Source: Lachnospiraceae bacterium
Lineage (GTDB): Bacteria; Bacillota; Clostridia; Lachnospirales; Lachnospiraceae
Direction: 5' to 3'
Length of the DNA stretch: 64,000 nucleotides
Assembly: GCA_017621075.1 (NCBI GenBank)
Contig: JAGATV010000058.1
Coordinates: 1-64,000 of the forward strand
Of this stretch, positions 17,392 through 26,577 are shown piece by piece (the stretch's first letter is position 1; every line of letters begins with the position of its first letter). The position numbers were made by a program, and so were the translations under genes. Under the pieces are notes generated by a model. The model was not told the DNA's origin. It saw nothing but the letters and a program-made list of their open reading frames with translations, and did not search any database.

Positions 17392-18684
17392 TCAACCTGT
17401 CTTTAATTTAAATTTTTGATAATCCCTCTCGTTTTCCACCAGTTCGATCTGCGCACCCAGACCCTGGAGCTTGCAGTGGAAATCTTCGTATCCCCGTTGG
17501 ATATAATGGATGTCATCCACAGTGGAGTAGCCTTCTGCGGCCAGTGCTGCGATCACCAGTGCCGCTCCTGCACGAAGGTCCGGTGCCGAAATACTGGCTC
17601 CGGTATACTTTTCCACCCCGTTGATAATGGCCGTGTTGCCTTCCACTTTGATGCTGGCACCCATACGGGTAAGCTCATCCACATATTTAAAACGATTTTC
17701 AAAAATGCTCTCCGTCACAATGCTTGTCCCGCAGGACAATGCCAGAGCCGCTGTGATCTGGGGCTGCATGTCCGTAGGAAACCCTGGATAGGGAAGGGTC
17801 TTTACATGGGTGTGCTGCAACGGCTTGGATGCCACCACACGCAGGCAGTCATCTGCCTCCTCCACTTCACATCCGATCTCCAGGAGCTTTGCAGTAATAG
17901 ACTCCAGATGTTTGGGGATCACATTCTTTACAGTCACATCCCCCTTGGTCACTGCCGCCGCAAACATGAAAGTCCCGGCTTCGATCTGATCCGGAATGAT
18001 GGCATATTCCGTACCGTGCAGTTTTGAAACTCCTTTGATACGGATCACGTCCGTACCTGCACCCTTGATATTGGCCCCCATACTGTTCAGGAAATTGGCC
18101 ACATCAACCACATGGGGTTCTTTCGCCGCATTTTCAATGATGGTCATGCCCTCGGCCATGGTAGCTGCCATCATAATATTGATGGTGGCGCCCACACTGA
18201 CCATGTCCATATAAATATGACTTCCCACCAGACGTTCTGCCCGGGTCTTGATCAAGCCGTATTCTATGCGTACCTCTGCACCCAGAGCCCGGAAGCCCTT
18301 GATATGTTGGTCAATGGCACGGCAGCCGATATCACAGCCGCCGGGGAGCGTAACCTCCGCATGCTTGTATTTTCCCAACAAAGCGCCGATCAGATAATAG
18401 GAAGCTCTGATCTTCTTGATATTCTCATCATCCACTACCATGTTGCTCACATCGGCAGCATTGAGTACCACCTTGTGGCGTTCTTCTCGCCTGCACCGGA
18501 CGCCGATGCTCTGCATGGCGCGCAAAAGCACATTGGTGTCCCGGACATCGGGCACATTATCTATATATACGGTCTCATCCGTCATGACAGCAGCAGCAAG
18601 AATAGGAAGTGCCGCATTCTTAGCACCCCCTATTTCCACTTCACCCACTAATGGATTCCCGCCCTTGATTGCGTATTGTTCCAT
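17392..18684 (-). CDS. murA: UDP-N-acetylglucosamine 1-carboxyvinyltransferase
   Basis: This 430-residue enzyme carries out the first committed step of peptidoglycan synthesis, adding enolpyruvate to UDP-GlcNAc. The active-site Cys is C117 in LPGGCDIGCR. Also visible are GGAKNAALPILAAA near the N-terminus and PGFPTDMQPQ further on. The retained Cys predicts fosfomycin sensitivity by family knowledge. Other copies may exist elsewhere in the genome; this one cannot be assigned to the MurA1 or MurA2 type. Confidence 0.95.
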   Translation of the reverse strand: MEQYAIKGGNPLVGEVEIGGAKNAALPILAAAVMTDETVYIDNVPDVRDTNVLLRAMQSIGVRCRREERHKVVLNAADVSNMVVDDENIKKIRASYYLIGALLGKYKHAEVTLPGGCDIGCRAIDQHIKGFRALGAEVRIEYGLIKTRAERLVGSHIYMDMVSVGATINIMMAATMAEGMTIIENAAKEPHVVDVANFLNSMGANIKGAGTDVIRIKGVSKLHGTEYAIIPDQIEAGTFMFAAAVTKGDVTVKNVIPKHLESITAKLLEIGCEVEEADDCLRVVASKPLQHTHVKTLPYPGFPTDMQPQITAALALSCGTSIVTESIFENRFKYVDELTRMGASIKVEGNTAIINGVEKYTGASISAPDLRAGAALVIAALAAEGYSTVDDIHYIQRGYEDFHCKLQGLGAQIELVENERDYQKFKLKTG

Positions 18685-18781
18685 CTATCTCTACCTCATT
18701 ACCAGGGTTCTTATTCTTTATCTTATAATGAACTTATATCACATTTTACCGATTTTGTAAATAGAATGGGTGTTCTGCCAT

Positions 18782-20362
18782 CTATTGCAGGTATTTTAAC
18801 GGATTTACATGGCTGCCGTTTATCAGCATCTCAAAGTGCAGATGTGGTCCTGTGCTGACACCGGTATTGCCGCTCAGAGCGATCCTTTCTCCCTGTTTCA
18901 CGGTCTGCCCGGACTTTACCAGCACCTTGCTCAAGTGGGCATACCTGGTCTGGCGTCCGTCTTCATGATTGATGTATACCACATAGCCGTAACCGCTGCC
19001 CCAGCCTGCTTTTGCCACCGTACCGCCACAGGACGCAAAAACTGCCGTACCGGTAGGCACTGCCCAATCGACACCTCTGTGATAAGTGCTGGCGCCCTTG
19101 GTGGGTGCTTTCCTGGGTCCAAAGCCGGAGGTCTGACGCCCGCCGGAAATAGGTTTGATATAGGTGGGTGGAATCTTGGTGCCGCGTTTGACGATCTTAG
19201 GCACGGCCTCCATTACCACTTCCTCTTTTAAGATTTCCCGGTCCACCTCTTTGTCATTCACATAATACACATTTGCCACAATTTTACGAAAGCCTGCGGA
19301 AGGCTGTTGCAAAAGCTCTGTCTGATAAGTATACCAGCTATCCTCATCCACATAGATAATTTCTGCGTCATAAGTCTCTTCATAGTAATTTTGTTCCATA
19401 CGCTCCACGGAAAGCTCCGGTTCCGGCACGGTAATGATCAGCTTGTCCCCCACGCGGATGGTGGAATTTTCATTTTCCAGGGTCTCGCTGTTCATGTCGA
19501 TGATCTTGTCCATGGGAATATTGACCTTGATGGAAATTTCGGAAAGGGTATCGCCGGATACCACTTCATATTCCCCGGGAGTCTCCTGCTCCTTGGTCAC
19601 CTCTTCGATAGCAGTCTCCAAAGGTGTCAACTGTTCCTCGGGCAGATATGCCTCCACGATCTCCACTTCTTCGGAAAAGCCCATGGTCTTAAGCCCCAGG
19701 TCGTAGTCCTCAAAATCTTTTTCTCCCACTTCCGGAGCATCCTCATCCATAGCTGCCAGGAAAAGCTGTACGCCTCCGGACAGATAATTGCTGTCCGCAT
19801 GCTGTGTTCCATCCTCTTCCGATTCCAGGATCTCAGTGGTCAGCACACAAAATTCCCGATTGTAATCCTGCACCAGTTCCACCCGGAACTTGTCTTCGCT
19901 GTCATACTTATCCACCGCCGCCTGCAAAAGCTCCTGCACTTCGTCCACGCTTGCCAGGTTCACCATATATTCATTGACTTTCATGGTATAGGAACGATGC
20001 AAAGTCTCCTGCACATTCTGACGCAGTATGGTCTCCATATTGACAAGCAGAGTCTCCTCCTCGTCGATCTTACCCCAAAGCACCTCTTCGCCCTGAAGGC
20101 TCAGCTCCGCTTCCATAAAGGTAAGTTCCTCACTCTCGGAAGCGATCTTTCTGCGGGCTGTCACCAACAGTTCTTCCGCCCTTTTGGCTTCTCCCACAGT
20201 GCCTACTTCCGTGCCGTTTAAGAACACATGAAAAAAGTTCTCGCCGGTACTCTTGTAAGGGGTATAGCCATCCAGAAAAAAAGTACATGCAAACAGCGTA
20301 AAAAGAGTTATCTTGATATATGTAAATTCCAGTTTTTTCAAAAGGTTTATTTTTTTCTTCAT
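18782..20362 (-). CDS. LysM-G5-M23 peptidoglycan endopeptidase
   Basis: This 526-residue secreted or membrane-anchored cell wall hydrolase has an N-terminal signal or anchor segment (about 15-32). A long acidic region follows, then LysM (EYEVVSGDTLSEISIK, about 263-310), a G5-like domain (about 330-400) and a C-terminal M23 peptidase. The zinc and catalytic residues are present: YHRGVDW (HxxxD) and GPHLHFEM. By family it cleaves peptide cross-links. It lies upstream of murA and is divergent from dinB. Confidence 0.9.
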   Translation of the reverse strand: MKKKINLLKKLEFTYIKITLFTLFACTFFLDGYTPYKSTGENFFHVFLNGTEVGTVGEAKRAEELLVTARRKIASESEELTFMEAELSLQGEEVLWGKIDEEETLLVNMETILRQNVQETLHRSYTMKVNEYMVNLASVDEVQELLQAAVDKYDSEDKFRVELVQDYNREFCVLTTEILESEEDGTQHADSNYLSGGVQLFLAAMDEDAPEVGEKDFEDYDLGLKTMGFSEEVEIVEAYLPEEQLTPLETAIEEVTKEQETPGEYEVVSGDTLSEISIKVNIPMDKIIDMNSETLENENSTIRVGDKLIITVPEPELSVERMEQNYYEETYDAEIIYVDEDSWYTYQTELLQQPSAGFRKIVANVYYVNDKEVDREILKEEVVMEAVPKIVKRGTKIPPTYIKPISGGRQTSGFGPRKAPTKGASTYHRGVDWAVPTGTAVFASCGGTVAKAGWGSGYGYVVYINHEDGRQTRYAHLSKVLVKSGQTVKQGERIALSGNTGVSTGPHLHFEMLINGSHVNPLKYLQ

Positions 20363-20422
20363 TCTTTTCCAATTCTCGCGTAAAAATCTGTAACAGATTT
20401 ATTCTAACAGCATTTATGGGGG

Positions 20423-20451
20423 TTGTAAAGAGCTTCCCGGAAGGTTACTAT
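20423..20451 (+). promoter_or_regulatory. dinB promoter
   Basis: TTGTAA (20423-20428), 17 bp, TACTAT (20446-20451), 25 bp before the start codon. No LexA-type box (GAACN4GTTC) is seen. Confidence 0.5.
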
Positions 20452-20476
20452 ATTACTATAGAAAGGATGGTTTCCC

Positions 20477-21706
20477 ATGGCAGAGCAGCAAAATAACCAT
20501 ATCATCTTCCATATTGATGTGAACTCCGCTTTCCTAAGCTGGACAGCCCTTGCCCTTCTGAAAGAGGGCTCCGAAACAGATCTGCGCGAAATTCCCTCCA
20601 TCATCGGCGGCGACATGGCCAAACGCCACGGTGTGGTCTTAGCCAAATCCATTCCCGCCAAAGCTTACGGCATCACCACCGGAGAACCTGTAGTCAATGC
20701 ATTCCGGAAATGTCCTTCCCTGGTTACGGCTTCTCCCGACCACGAGCTTTATGAAAGGCAAAGCAGGCTGCTGATGGAATATCTTTCTGGGATCTGCCCG
20801 GATATCGAGCAGGTCAGCATTGACGAATGTTATATGGATTATACCCCTATTTCCGGCAAATATTCCTCCCCGGAAAAGGCCGCTGCCTTTTTAAAGGACA
20901 CCGTCTATGAAAAATTCGGTTTCACAGTCAATGTGGGGATTTCCGACAGGAAGGTACTGGCAAAGATGGCATCCGATTTCAAAAAGCCCAATCTGGTACA
21001 CACACTGTATGCCCGGGAGATCCGGGAGAAACTCTGGCCCCTGCCGGTCTCTTCCCTGTTCATGTGCGGGCATTCCAGTGTGGATACCCTGCACAAACTG
21101 GGCATACTGACCATTGGCGACCTGGCCCATGCCGATCCGACCATCCTGGAATCCCACCTGAAGAGCCATGGCATCACCCTCTGGCAATATGCCAACGGCA
21201 TAGACCCTTCCGAGGTGCTTCCCGAACCGGCCAAGGCCAAGGGGATCGGCAATTCCATCACCCTCCGTACGGATGCTGATACCCGTGAAGATGCCAGAAA
21301 AGCTCTTCTCCATCTTTCGGAGTCCGTCGGAGAACGCCTTCGGGCCTCCCATCAGTTGGCAGGTCTGGTCTGCACAGAGATCAAATACAACACTTTTCAA
21401 TCTGTTTCCCATCAAATGGTGCTGAAAGTGCCTTCCGCCTCCACCGACAGGATCTATCGGTGTGCCTGTGCTTTGTTTGATGAACTTTGGAACGGTGTAC
21501 CCATACGTCTTTTGGGCGTCCGCACCGCCAAGCTGGTGCCGGAGGACGAACCCGTGCAGCTCAGCCTGTTTGATGATGCTGCCCCGGTTTCCGAAAAGCA
21601 GCAAAAGCTGGATGCCGCCCTGGACCAGATCAGGAACCGCTACGGCAAAGATGCCATAAAAAGAGGGAGTCTGTTAGACTCCCGTGATGACTACAAAAAA
21701 CATTAA
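20477..21706 (+). CDS. dinB: DNA polymerase IV, Y family
   Basis: This 409-residue error-prone translesion polymerase has the catalytic carboxylates in HIDVNSAF (near residue 13) and SIDECYMDY (near 115). The thumb HhH region is near 180-215 (VDTLHKLGILTIGDLA). The little-finger domain ends with VQLSLFDD, a likely beta-clamp-binding motif (QLSLF). The length is slightly above the E. coli protein. It is monocistronic and divergent from the M23 gene. Confidence 0.93.
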   Translation: MAEQQNNHIIFHIDVNSAFLSWTALALLKEGSETDLREIPSIIGGDMAKRHGVVLAKSIPAKAYGITTGEPVVNAFRKCPSLVTASPDHELYERQSRLLMEYLSGICPDIEQVSIDECYMDYTPISGKYSSPEKAAAFLKDTVYEKFGFTVNVGISDRKVLAKMASDFKKPNLVHTLYAREIREKLWPLPVSSLFMCGHSSVDTLHKLGILTIGDLAHADPTILESHLKSHGITLWQYANGIDPSEVLPEPAKAKGIGNSITLRTDADTREDARKALLHLSESVGERLRASHQLAGLVCTEIKYNTFQSVSHQMVLKVPSASTDRIYRCACALFDELWNGVPIRLLGVRTAKLVPEDEPVQLSLFDDAAPVSEKQQKLDAALDQIRNRYGKDAIKRGSLLDSRDDYKKH

Positions 21707-21719
21707 ATTGCAATCCCGT

Positions 21720-22286
21720 TTATTTTTTCTTACGGACACTGTAGCCGAAAGTTCCCAGCTTTTCACCACAAGTCAGATAGGAGCCATGGGAATACACGAT
21801 AGGATCGGCATCTTCCAAATGGAAGCGCCCCTGCGCATCCATGTATGCCGTGTCCGCATGCACTGCCAGCACCTCTGCCAAAAACATATCGTGGGTGCCC
21901 AAAGGAATGATCTGTTTGACCTTACATTCCAGGCTCACGGGGCTCTCCCCGATAATAGGAGCCTTTACCTTAGTCCCGGGAAGCGGGGTCAGCTTCATTT
22001 CTTTAAACTTATCCACATCCCTGCCACTCTTCACACCACAGTAATCTGTAGCAAAAGCTAGTTTTCTGGTGGTCAGATTGATCACAAATTCGCCGGTCTC
22101 CTTGAGGATCGGATAAGAATAACGCTCCGGCCTGACGGAGACAGATACCATGGCCGGATCGGAACACACCGTCCCCACCCATGCCAGGGTAATGATATTA
22201 TATCTGCCTTCCCTGTCTGCCATACTTACCATTACCACAGGCAGCGGATACAACATATTGCCCGGTCGCCACAACTCCTTTGCCAT
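21720..22286 (-). CDS. Flavin reductase family / flavoredoxin-like protein
   Basis: This 188-residue FMN-binding split-barrel protein has NMLYPLPVVMVS at the N-terminus, the NIITLAWVGTVCSDPAMVSV motif and a conserved YSYPILKETGEFVINL. Members reduce flavins or carry electrons in anaerobes; the partner here is unknown. The start at 22286 is chosen for its GAGGG site and family N-terminus; the frame is open for 20 further codons upstream. It starts 13 bases after the stop of the coiled-coil gene, so the two are probably co-transcribed. Confidence 0.85.
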   Translation of the reverse strand: MAKELWRPGNMLYPLPVVMVSMADREGRYNIITLAWVGTVCSDPAMVSVSVRPERYSYPILKETGEFVINLTTRKLAFATDYCGVKSGRDVDKFKEMKLTPLPGTKVKAPIIGESPVSLECKVKQIIPLGTHDMFLAEVLAVHADTAYMDAQGRFHLEDADPIVYSHGSYLTCGEKLGTFGYSVRKKK

Positions 22287-22299
22287 ACCGGTTCCCTCA

Positions 22300-23160
22300 T
22301 CAAAAGACGTGGAGCAGGGAAAGGATCTGAAGCACCATGCCGGCAACAGAAACTGCCAACGCCCCTGCTGCCAGGAGCATCACCTTGTCCATTCTGCCCT
22401 TTAAAGACCTGGAAATATCATTCACGCCCTCTAACTGCTTGTTGCTCTCTTCCGCAACCACCGCCTGTACATTGCGGTACACCTTGACACATTCACGATG
22501 CACATAATCATTGGAAGCATCTGCCTTCTCATCCAGCACCTGCTTGATCTCATCCATGTTCAGGCCGTTCTGCTGCAGCTCACGTATCTTGCGGGAGCTC
22601 TCGTTTGCCACCTTCTGTAACTGGGCATTGCTCTCCTCTGCAAACTTCTGCAACTGAGCGTTGCTGTCCTCTGCGATCTTCTGTAGCTGGGCATCACTCT
22701 TTTCCGTGATCTTCTGCAGTTGGAAATTACTCTCTCCTGCGATTTTCTGCAACTGGGTATTGCTGTCCCCTGCAAATTTCTGCAGTCTGGCATTGCTCTC
22801 CTCTGCCACCTTCTGGAGTTGGGCATTGCTCTCCTCGCTGATCTTTTTGATCTGATCGCAGCTTTCCTGCACCAAACGGTCAATCTCCGTGGTATCTACC
22901 CTGGCATCCTCCAGCTTCAGCACGCCGCTCTCCACCAGTCTGTGGATCTCAGGTGTGATCTCCTCACTTACCAGTCTGCCCAGCTGATCATTGACTGTAC
23001 GCAGCTCCTGGTTGACTTCCTGCATCTGAGCCAGACAATCATTATACTGTTTGATCTGACCTCTGAGCCTCTTGAGTTCTTCCGTATCTGCCGCCGTATT
23101 GGCCTTGATGATCTCCTGAGCCGTAAACTTCTGTGCCAGCTTGTCCATAAAAGTATCCAT
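22300..23160 (-). CDS. Coiled-coil membrane protein with tandem 11-residue repeats
   Basis: This 286-residue protein is not assigned to a known family. A helical N-terminal part is followed by about eight tandem 11-residue units of the form K-(I/V/F)-A-E-x-S-N-A-Q-L-Q, DNA about 22590-22850. Hydrophobic positions follow a hendecad pattern, which predicts a right-handed coiled coil. The C-terminus has one transmembrane helix (about 263-283), so it is probably tail-anchored. The start at 23160 follows GGAGG by seven bases; upstream in-frame starts lack this. A flavin reductase gene follows closely. Confidence 0.75.
   Translation of the reverse strand: MDTFMDKLAQKFTAQEIIKANTAADTEELKRLRGQIKQYNDCLAQMQEVNQELRTVNDQLGRLVSEEITPEIHRLVESGVLKLEDARVDTTEIDRLVQESCDQIKKISEESNAQLQKVAEESNARLQKFAGDSNTQLQKIAGESNFQLQKITEKSDAQLQKIAEDSNAQLQKFAEESNAQLQKVANESSRKIRELQQNGLNMDEIKQVLDEKADASNDYVHRECVKVYRNVQAVVAEESNKQLEGVNDISRSLKGRMDKVMLLAAGALAVSVAGMVLQILSLLHVF
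22590..22850 (-). repeat. 33-bp tandem coding repeats (11-residue units)
   Basis: About eight in-frame 33-bp units that differ by several bases each, inside the coiled-coil gene. They are diverged enough to be stable but could still vary in number between strains. Confidence 0.75.
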
Positions 23161-23508
23161 AAATTTTCCTCCGAACATATTCACCTGCCATTTGTTCTAT
23201 TCTATCATTTTTTGTCTTTTATGACAATAAAAACTATTGCATTCGCTTTTTTGTGCAATATGTATATTATTTCCTCTTTTTCCAGTTTTGCTTTGTAATA
23301 TTAACCAAGGTTTTACACCTTGTTCATAATTTGTTCATAATTCCCTGTTATACTGATTTCATCAACAGGAAACAATTTCTTCGACCCAAATAACACATTA
23401 GATAATTTTTTCATAATAGCCCGGGTGCCGTCAGGTGCCTGGGCACTCCTCATTTATGGGGACTGTGCGCCACAGTCTTTCAGACGGATATGCATTGCAC
23501 GGCCTCCA
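23161..23508. other. 348-bp intergenic region with tandem 11-bp repeat and two hairpins
   Basis: No clear gene. It contains a perfect tandem repeat of TTGTTCATAAT (23320-23330 and 23331-23341). There is an 11-bp GC-rich hairpin with G-U pairs (23419-23444) and a hairpin GACTGTG / CACAGTC (23461-23477). A 13-codon ORF with a good ribosome binding site (GGAGG, ATG at 23495, minus strand) overlaps the second hairpin; I do not call it a gene. Confidence 0.6.
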
Positions 23509-24159
23509 TTACACGATCGCCTTCTGCGTCCCGTGACTCATGGACAGGATCTCCTCATTTAGAGACAGCATCCTGGCATCCAGGTCAGACACCAGTTTGG
23601 CACACTCCACCAGTTCATTCTTGATATGCTCCGGCGCATCTCCCTCAAACTTGTAGTGCATCTTATGCTCCAGACTGGCCCAGAAGTCCATGGCTACCGT
23701 GCGGATCTGGATTTCCACCTTGGTATCTACGGTCCGGTCGGACAGATACACCGGCACCGTCACGATCATGTGATAGCTCTTGTATCCGCTGGCTTTGGGA
23801 AACGTGATATAATCCTTCACCCCAATGACCTTGATATCCCTCTGGTCACTGATCATGTCTGCAATCCTGAAAATGTCGGAGGTAAAGGAACAGATAATGC
23901 GGATTCCCGCAATATCATTGACATAGTTCACCATATTTTCAATAGTGGACTCGTAACCGTTCCTCTTCAGTTTTTTCACAATGCTCTCCGGGGTCTTGAT
24001 CCTGGCCTTGATATGTTCTATGGGATTGTACTGATGCACATGCTGGAACTCGTCATTCAGTATCTCCATCTTGGTCTCGATCTGGCGCAGTGCTGCATTA
24101 TATACCAATGTAACCTCTTTCCAGCTCTCGATCCCTTCATTATTTGTCTTAAATTCCAT
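23509..24159 (-). CDS. Small alarmone synthetase ((p)ppGpp synthetase, RelA/SpoT domain)
   Basis: This 216-residue single-domain GTP pyrophosphokinase of the RelQ/RelP kind makes (p)ppGpp from ATP and GTP/GDP. Typical motifs are VNDIAGIRIIC, the KASGYKSYHMIV G-loop region, and VEIQIRTVAMDFWASLEHKM. No HD hydrolase or ACT domain is present. The start at 24159 has AAAGGAG upstream; the frame is open for 27 further codons, but these overlap the probable promoter (TGTTATACT, near 24202). Confidence 0.92.
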   Translation of the reverse strand: MEFKTNNEGIESWKEVTLVYNAALRQIETKMEILNDEFQHVHQYNPIEHIKARIKTPESIVKKLKRNGYESTIENMVNYVNDIAGIRIICSFTSDIFRIADMISDQRDIKVIGVKDYITFPKASGYKSYHMIVTVPVYLSDRTVDTKVEIQIRTVAMDFWASLEHKMHYKFEGDAPEHIKNELVECAKLVSDLDARMLSLNEEILSMSHGTQKAIV

Positions 24160-24395
24160 CTTTACTCCTTTAATACGATTGTTGACCGATATTCTAGCAT
24201 CAGTATAACACAAAAATTCATAGAAATGTATATTTTTCACAATTTTTTAATCCTTTATTAAGATTTGTTGGCTATTTTTCCCGACATTTTTCCTGTCGCA
24301 CCTTTCCAATATATGCGCCGTCCGAAAAAGTTATTCCCCACCTTGCTTTTTGCGGGAAAGTATCTTAAGATAATCCTCAGAAAGGAGCCTTTCAA

Positions 24396-24662
24396 ATGTT
24401 TCGATTATGGGTAAAAGAACTGAAAGACAATCATTTGCTTCGGGATACCGTAATTGCAGACGACAGCAATGACACCCGGACCCACAAAGTATTCCGGGCC
24501 CTGGAACAGGCATGCTATGAGTTCGATCTGGGAAAACCCATCTGGCTGGACAAGACCGTCACAGAATTCAAACGCCACTCCAAGGCGAGATTCCATCAGG
24601 ATAATTTCATCGAGACTATCGACTTTGACTATCTGGAGATCCAGATCATAGAAGAAGATTAG
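24396..24662 (+). CDS. Conserved small protein of unknown function
   Basis: This 88-residue soluble, charged protein begins MFRLWVKEL and ends in an acidic tail. AAAGGAG lies ten bases before the ATG. I do not recognise a family with certainty, though short proteins with this look are common in Lachnospiraceae genomes. No neighbour gives a clue: relQ is divergent and the hemolysin III gene follows under its own promoter. Confidence 0.7.
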   Translation: MFRLWVKELKDNHLLRDTVIADDSNDTRTHKVFRALEQACYEFDLGKPIWLDKTVTEFKRHSKARFHQDNFIETIDFDYLEIQIIEED

Positions 24663-24692
24663 AGTTTTCAATCAATACTTTCCATTTTGGTA

Positions 24693-24721
24693 TTGACTAT
24701 TTGATGCTGGGGTAGTAATAT
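24693..24721 (+). promoter_or_regulatory. Promoter of the hemolysin III family gene
   Basis: TTGACT (24693-24698), 17 bp, TAATAT (24716-24721). Confidence 0.7.
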
Positions 24722-24729
24722 TTACTTGC

Positions 24730-24750
24730 ATGTAGTTTTCAAAACTACAT
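24730..24750. promoter_or_regulatory. Perfect 21-bp palindrome at the transcription start, likely operator
   Basis: ATGTAGTTTT (24730-24739) and AAAACTACAT (24741-24750) are exact complements around one base. The site begins nine bases after the -10 box, about where transcription should start. It is too A/T-rich and loop-less for a terminator, so a repressor site is likely. The regulator is not in the window. Confidence 0.65.
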
Positions 24751-24892
24751 AGTATTTCTGTATTAAATGAATTAAGGTTTTATTTACCGTTTTATGTATC
24801 TGATGGCAGAAGATGCATATAATAAACACGGAAACGCAAGAATGGAAGCTATCATTTTCAAAAATAGACAGAACCGGAACGGAGGTATAAAA

Positions 24893-25543
24893 ATGCAGAT
24901 CACAATCAGAGAGCCCGGAAGCGCAATTACACATTTTATAGGAATGATGATGGCGGTATTCGCCGCAGTACCCTTGCTGGTAAAAGCCGGTATCTCCTCC
25001 GGCGGAAGCACCTTTACGGCCATGGTGATCTTCATGCTCAGCATGGTCCTGCTCTACGGAGCCAGTGCTACCTATCATGCCGTGAATGTGTCAGGCAAAT
25101 CCCTGCGGATCTTCCGCAAGCTGGATCACATGATGATCTTTGTCCTGATCGCCGGTTCTTACACTCCCGTGTGCATGGTAGTACTGGGAGACAGACAGGG
25201 TTATGCGCTTTTAGCTTTGGTCTGGGGAATCGCTTTAGTAGGAATGATCATTAAGATGTGCTGGATCACCTGCCCGAAATGGTTTTCTTCTCTGATCTAC
25301 ATTTCCAGGGGATGGGTATGTGTCCTTGTGTTCGGAAGACTGTGGGATACCCTGCCCGCCCAAGCCTTTGGCTGGCTTCTGGCGGGAGGTATCATCTACA
25401 CAGTGGGGGGCGTGATCTACGCCTTAAAGCTCCCACTGTTTAATGCAAAGCATGCAAATTTTGGTTCCCATGAAGTATTCCATCTGTTCGTCATGGGCGG
25501 AAGTATCTGTCACTTTATTTTCATGTACCTGTATGTGGCTTAA
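24893..25543 (+). CDS. Hemolysin III / PAQR-like membrane protein
   Basis: This 216-residue protein has seven predicted membrane helices and the family motifs SATYHAV, KLDHMMIFVLIAGSYTP and HEVFHLFVMGG, with the conserved His/Asp residues of PAQR-type hydrolases. The ATG at 24893 has CGGAGG seven bases upstream; the longer frame to 24794 has no ribosome binding site. Despite the name, bacterial members are mostly uncharacterised membrane proteins. It has its own promoter with an operator-like palindrome. Confidence 0.9.
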   Translation: MQITIREPGSAITHFIGMMMAVFAAVPLLVKAGISSGGSTFTAMVIFMLSMVLLYGASATYHAVNVSGKSLRIFRKLDHMMIFVLIAGSYTPVCMVVLGDRQGYALLALVWGIALVGMIIKMCWITCPKWFSSLIYISRGWVCVLVFGRLWDTLPAQAFGWLLAGGIIYTVGGVIYALKLPLFNAKHANFGSHEVFHLFVMGGSICHFIFMYLYVA

Positions 25544-25544
25544 A

Positions 25545-26561
25545 TCAATCCTCATATCCATTGGGATTGTTCTTCTGCCATCTCCAGGAATCGGCGCACA
25601 TCTCCCGGATACCGAACTCGGCTTCCCAGCCGAGTTCTTCTTTTGCCTTGGAAGCATCAGCATAACAGGTTGCAATGTCTCCTGCCCGACGGGGCTTGAT
25701 GACATAAGGGATTTTCACGCCGGTAGCTTCCTCAAAATTCTTAACGATATCGAGTACGCTGTAGCCCGTTCCGGTGCCCAGATTATAGATCTTAAGACCT
25801 GCGTTCTCCTCGATTTTCTTCAGAGCCTTCACATGGCCTCTTGCCAGATCTACCACATGGATGTAGTCGCGCACTCCCGTACCGTCCGGAGTATCATAAT
25901 CATCACCAAAGACTCCCAGCTCCGGAAGCTTCCCTACTGCTACCTGGGTGATGTAAGGCATCAGATTGTTGGGAATGCCGTTAGGGTTCTCACCCATGGT
26001 CCCACTCTGATGGGCTCCGATGGGATTGAAATAACGAAGCAGGATCACATTCCACTCAGGATCTGCTTTCTGGATATCGGTCAGGATCTGTTCCAGCATG
26101 GACTTGGTCCAGCCATAAGGGTTGGTGCACTGTCCCTTGGGGCATTCTTCCGTAATGGGAATGAATGCAGGATTTCCGTAAACGGTAGCACTGGAAGAGA
26201 AGATGATGTTCTTCACCCCGTGCTTTCTCATGACATCCACCAGTGTCAAAGTGCCTGCAATATTGTTCTCATAATATTCCCAGGGTTTCTGAACGGATTC
26301 TCCCACTGCCTTCAATCCTGCAAAATGGATGACTGCCCGGATACTCTCCTTGGAAAAGATTTCCTCCAGAGCTTGCCTGTCCAGAATATCTGCACGGTAA
26401 AAAGGAACCGGCTTTCCGGTGATGGCCGCCGCCCGCTCCAGGGATTTTTCACTTGCGTTGCTTAAGTTGTCCAAAACCACCACATCATAGCCTGCCTGCT
26501 GCAGTTCTACCACAGTATGGCTTCCGATGAAGCCTGCACCGCCTGTCACTAATATACTCAT
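25545..26561 (-). CDS. galE: UDP-glucose 4-epimerase
   Basis: This 338-residue SDR-family enzyme interconverts UDP-glucose and UDP-galactose. The NAD-binding GGAGFIGSH motif is at residues 7-15, the catalytic Ser/Thr lies in FSSSATVYG, and the YxxxK pair is in NPYGWTKSM. It follows the UDP-sugar pyrophosphorylase by 16 bases, so the two form an operon that supplies UDP-hexoses, including the substrate of Glf. Confidence 0.96.
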   Translation of the reverse strand: MSILVTGGAGFIGSHTVVELQQAGYDVVVLDNLSNASEKSLERAAAITGKPVPFYRADILDRQALEEIFSKESIRAVIHFAGLKAVGESVQKPWEYYENNIAGTLTLVDVMRKHGVKNIIFSSSATVYGNPAFIPITEECPKGQCTNPYGWTKSMLEQILTDIQKADPEWNVILLRYFNPIGAHQSGTMGENPNGIPNNLMPYITQVAVGKLPELGVFGDDYDTPDGTGVRDYIHVVDLARGHVKALKKIEENAGLKIYNLGTGTGYSVLDIVKNFEEATGVKIPYVIKPRRAGDIATCYADASKAKEELGWEAEFGIREMCADSWRWQKNNPNGYED

Positions 26562-26577
26562 ATCCGCTCCTTCCTGC

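Noticed and set aside
20423..20476. LexA box upstream of dinB
   Set aside because: No GAAC-N4-GTTC type palindrome is present, so SOS control is not supported here.
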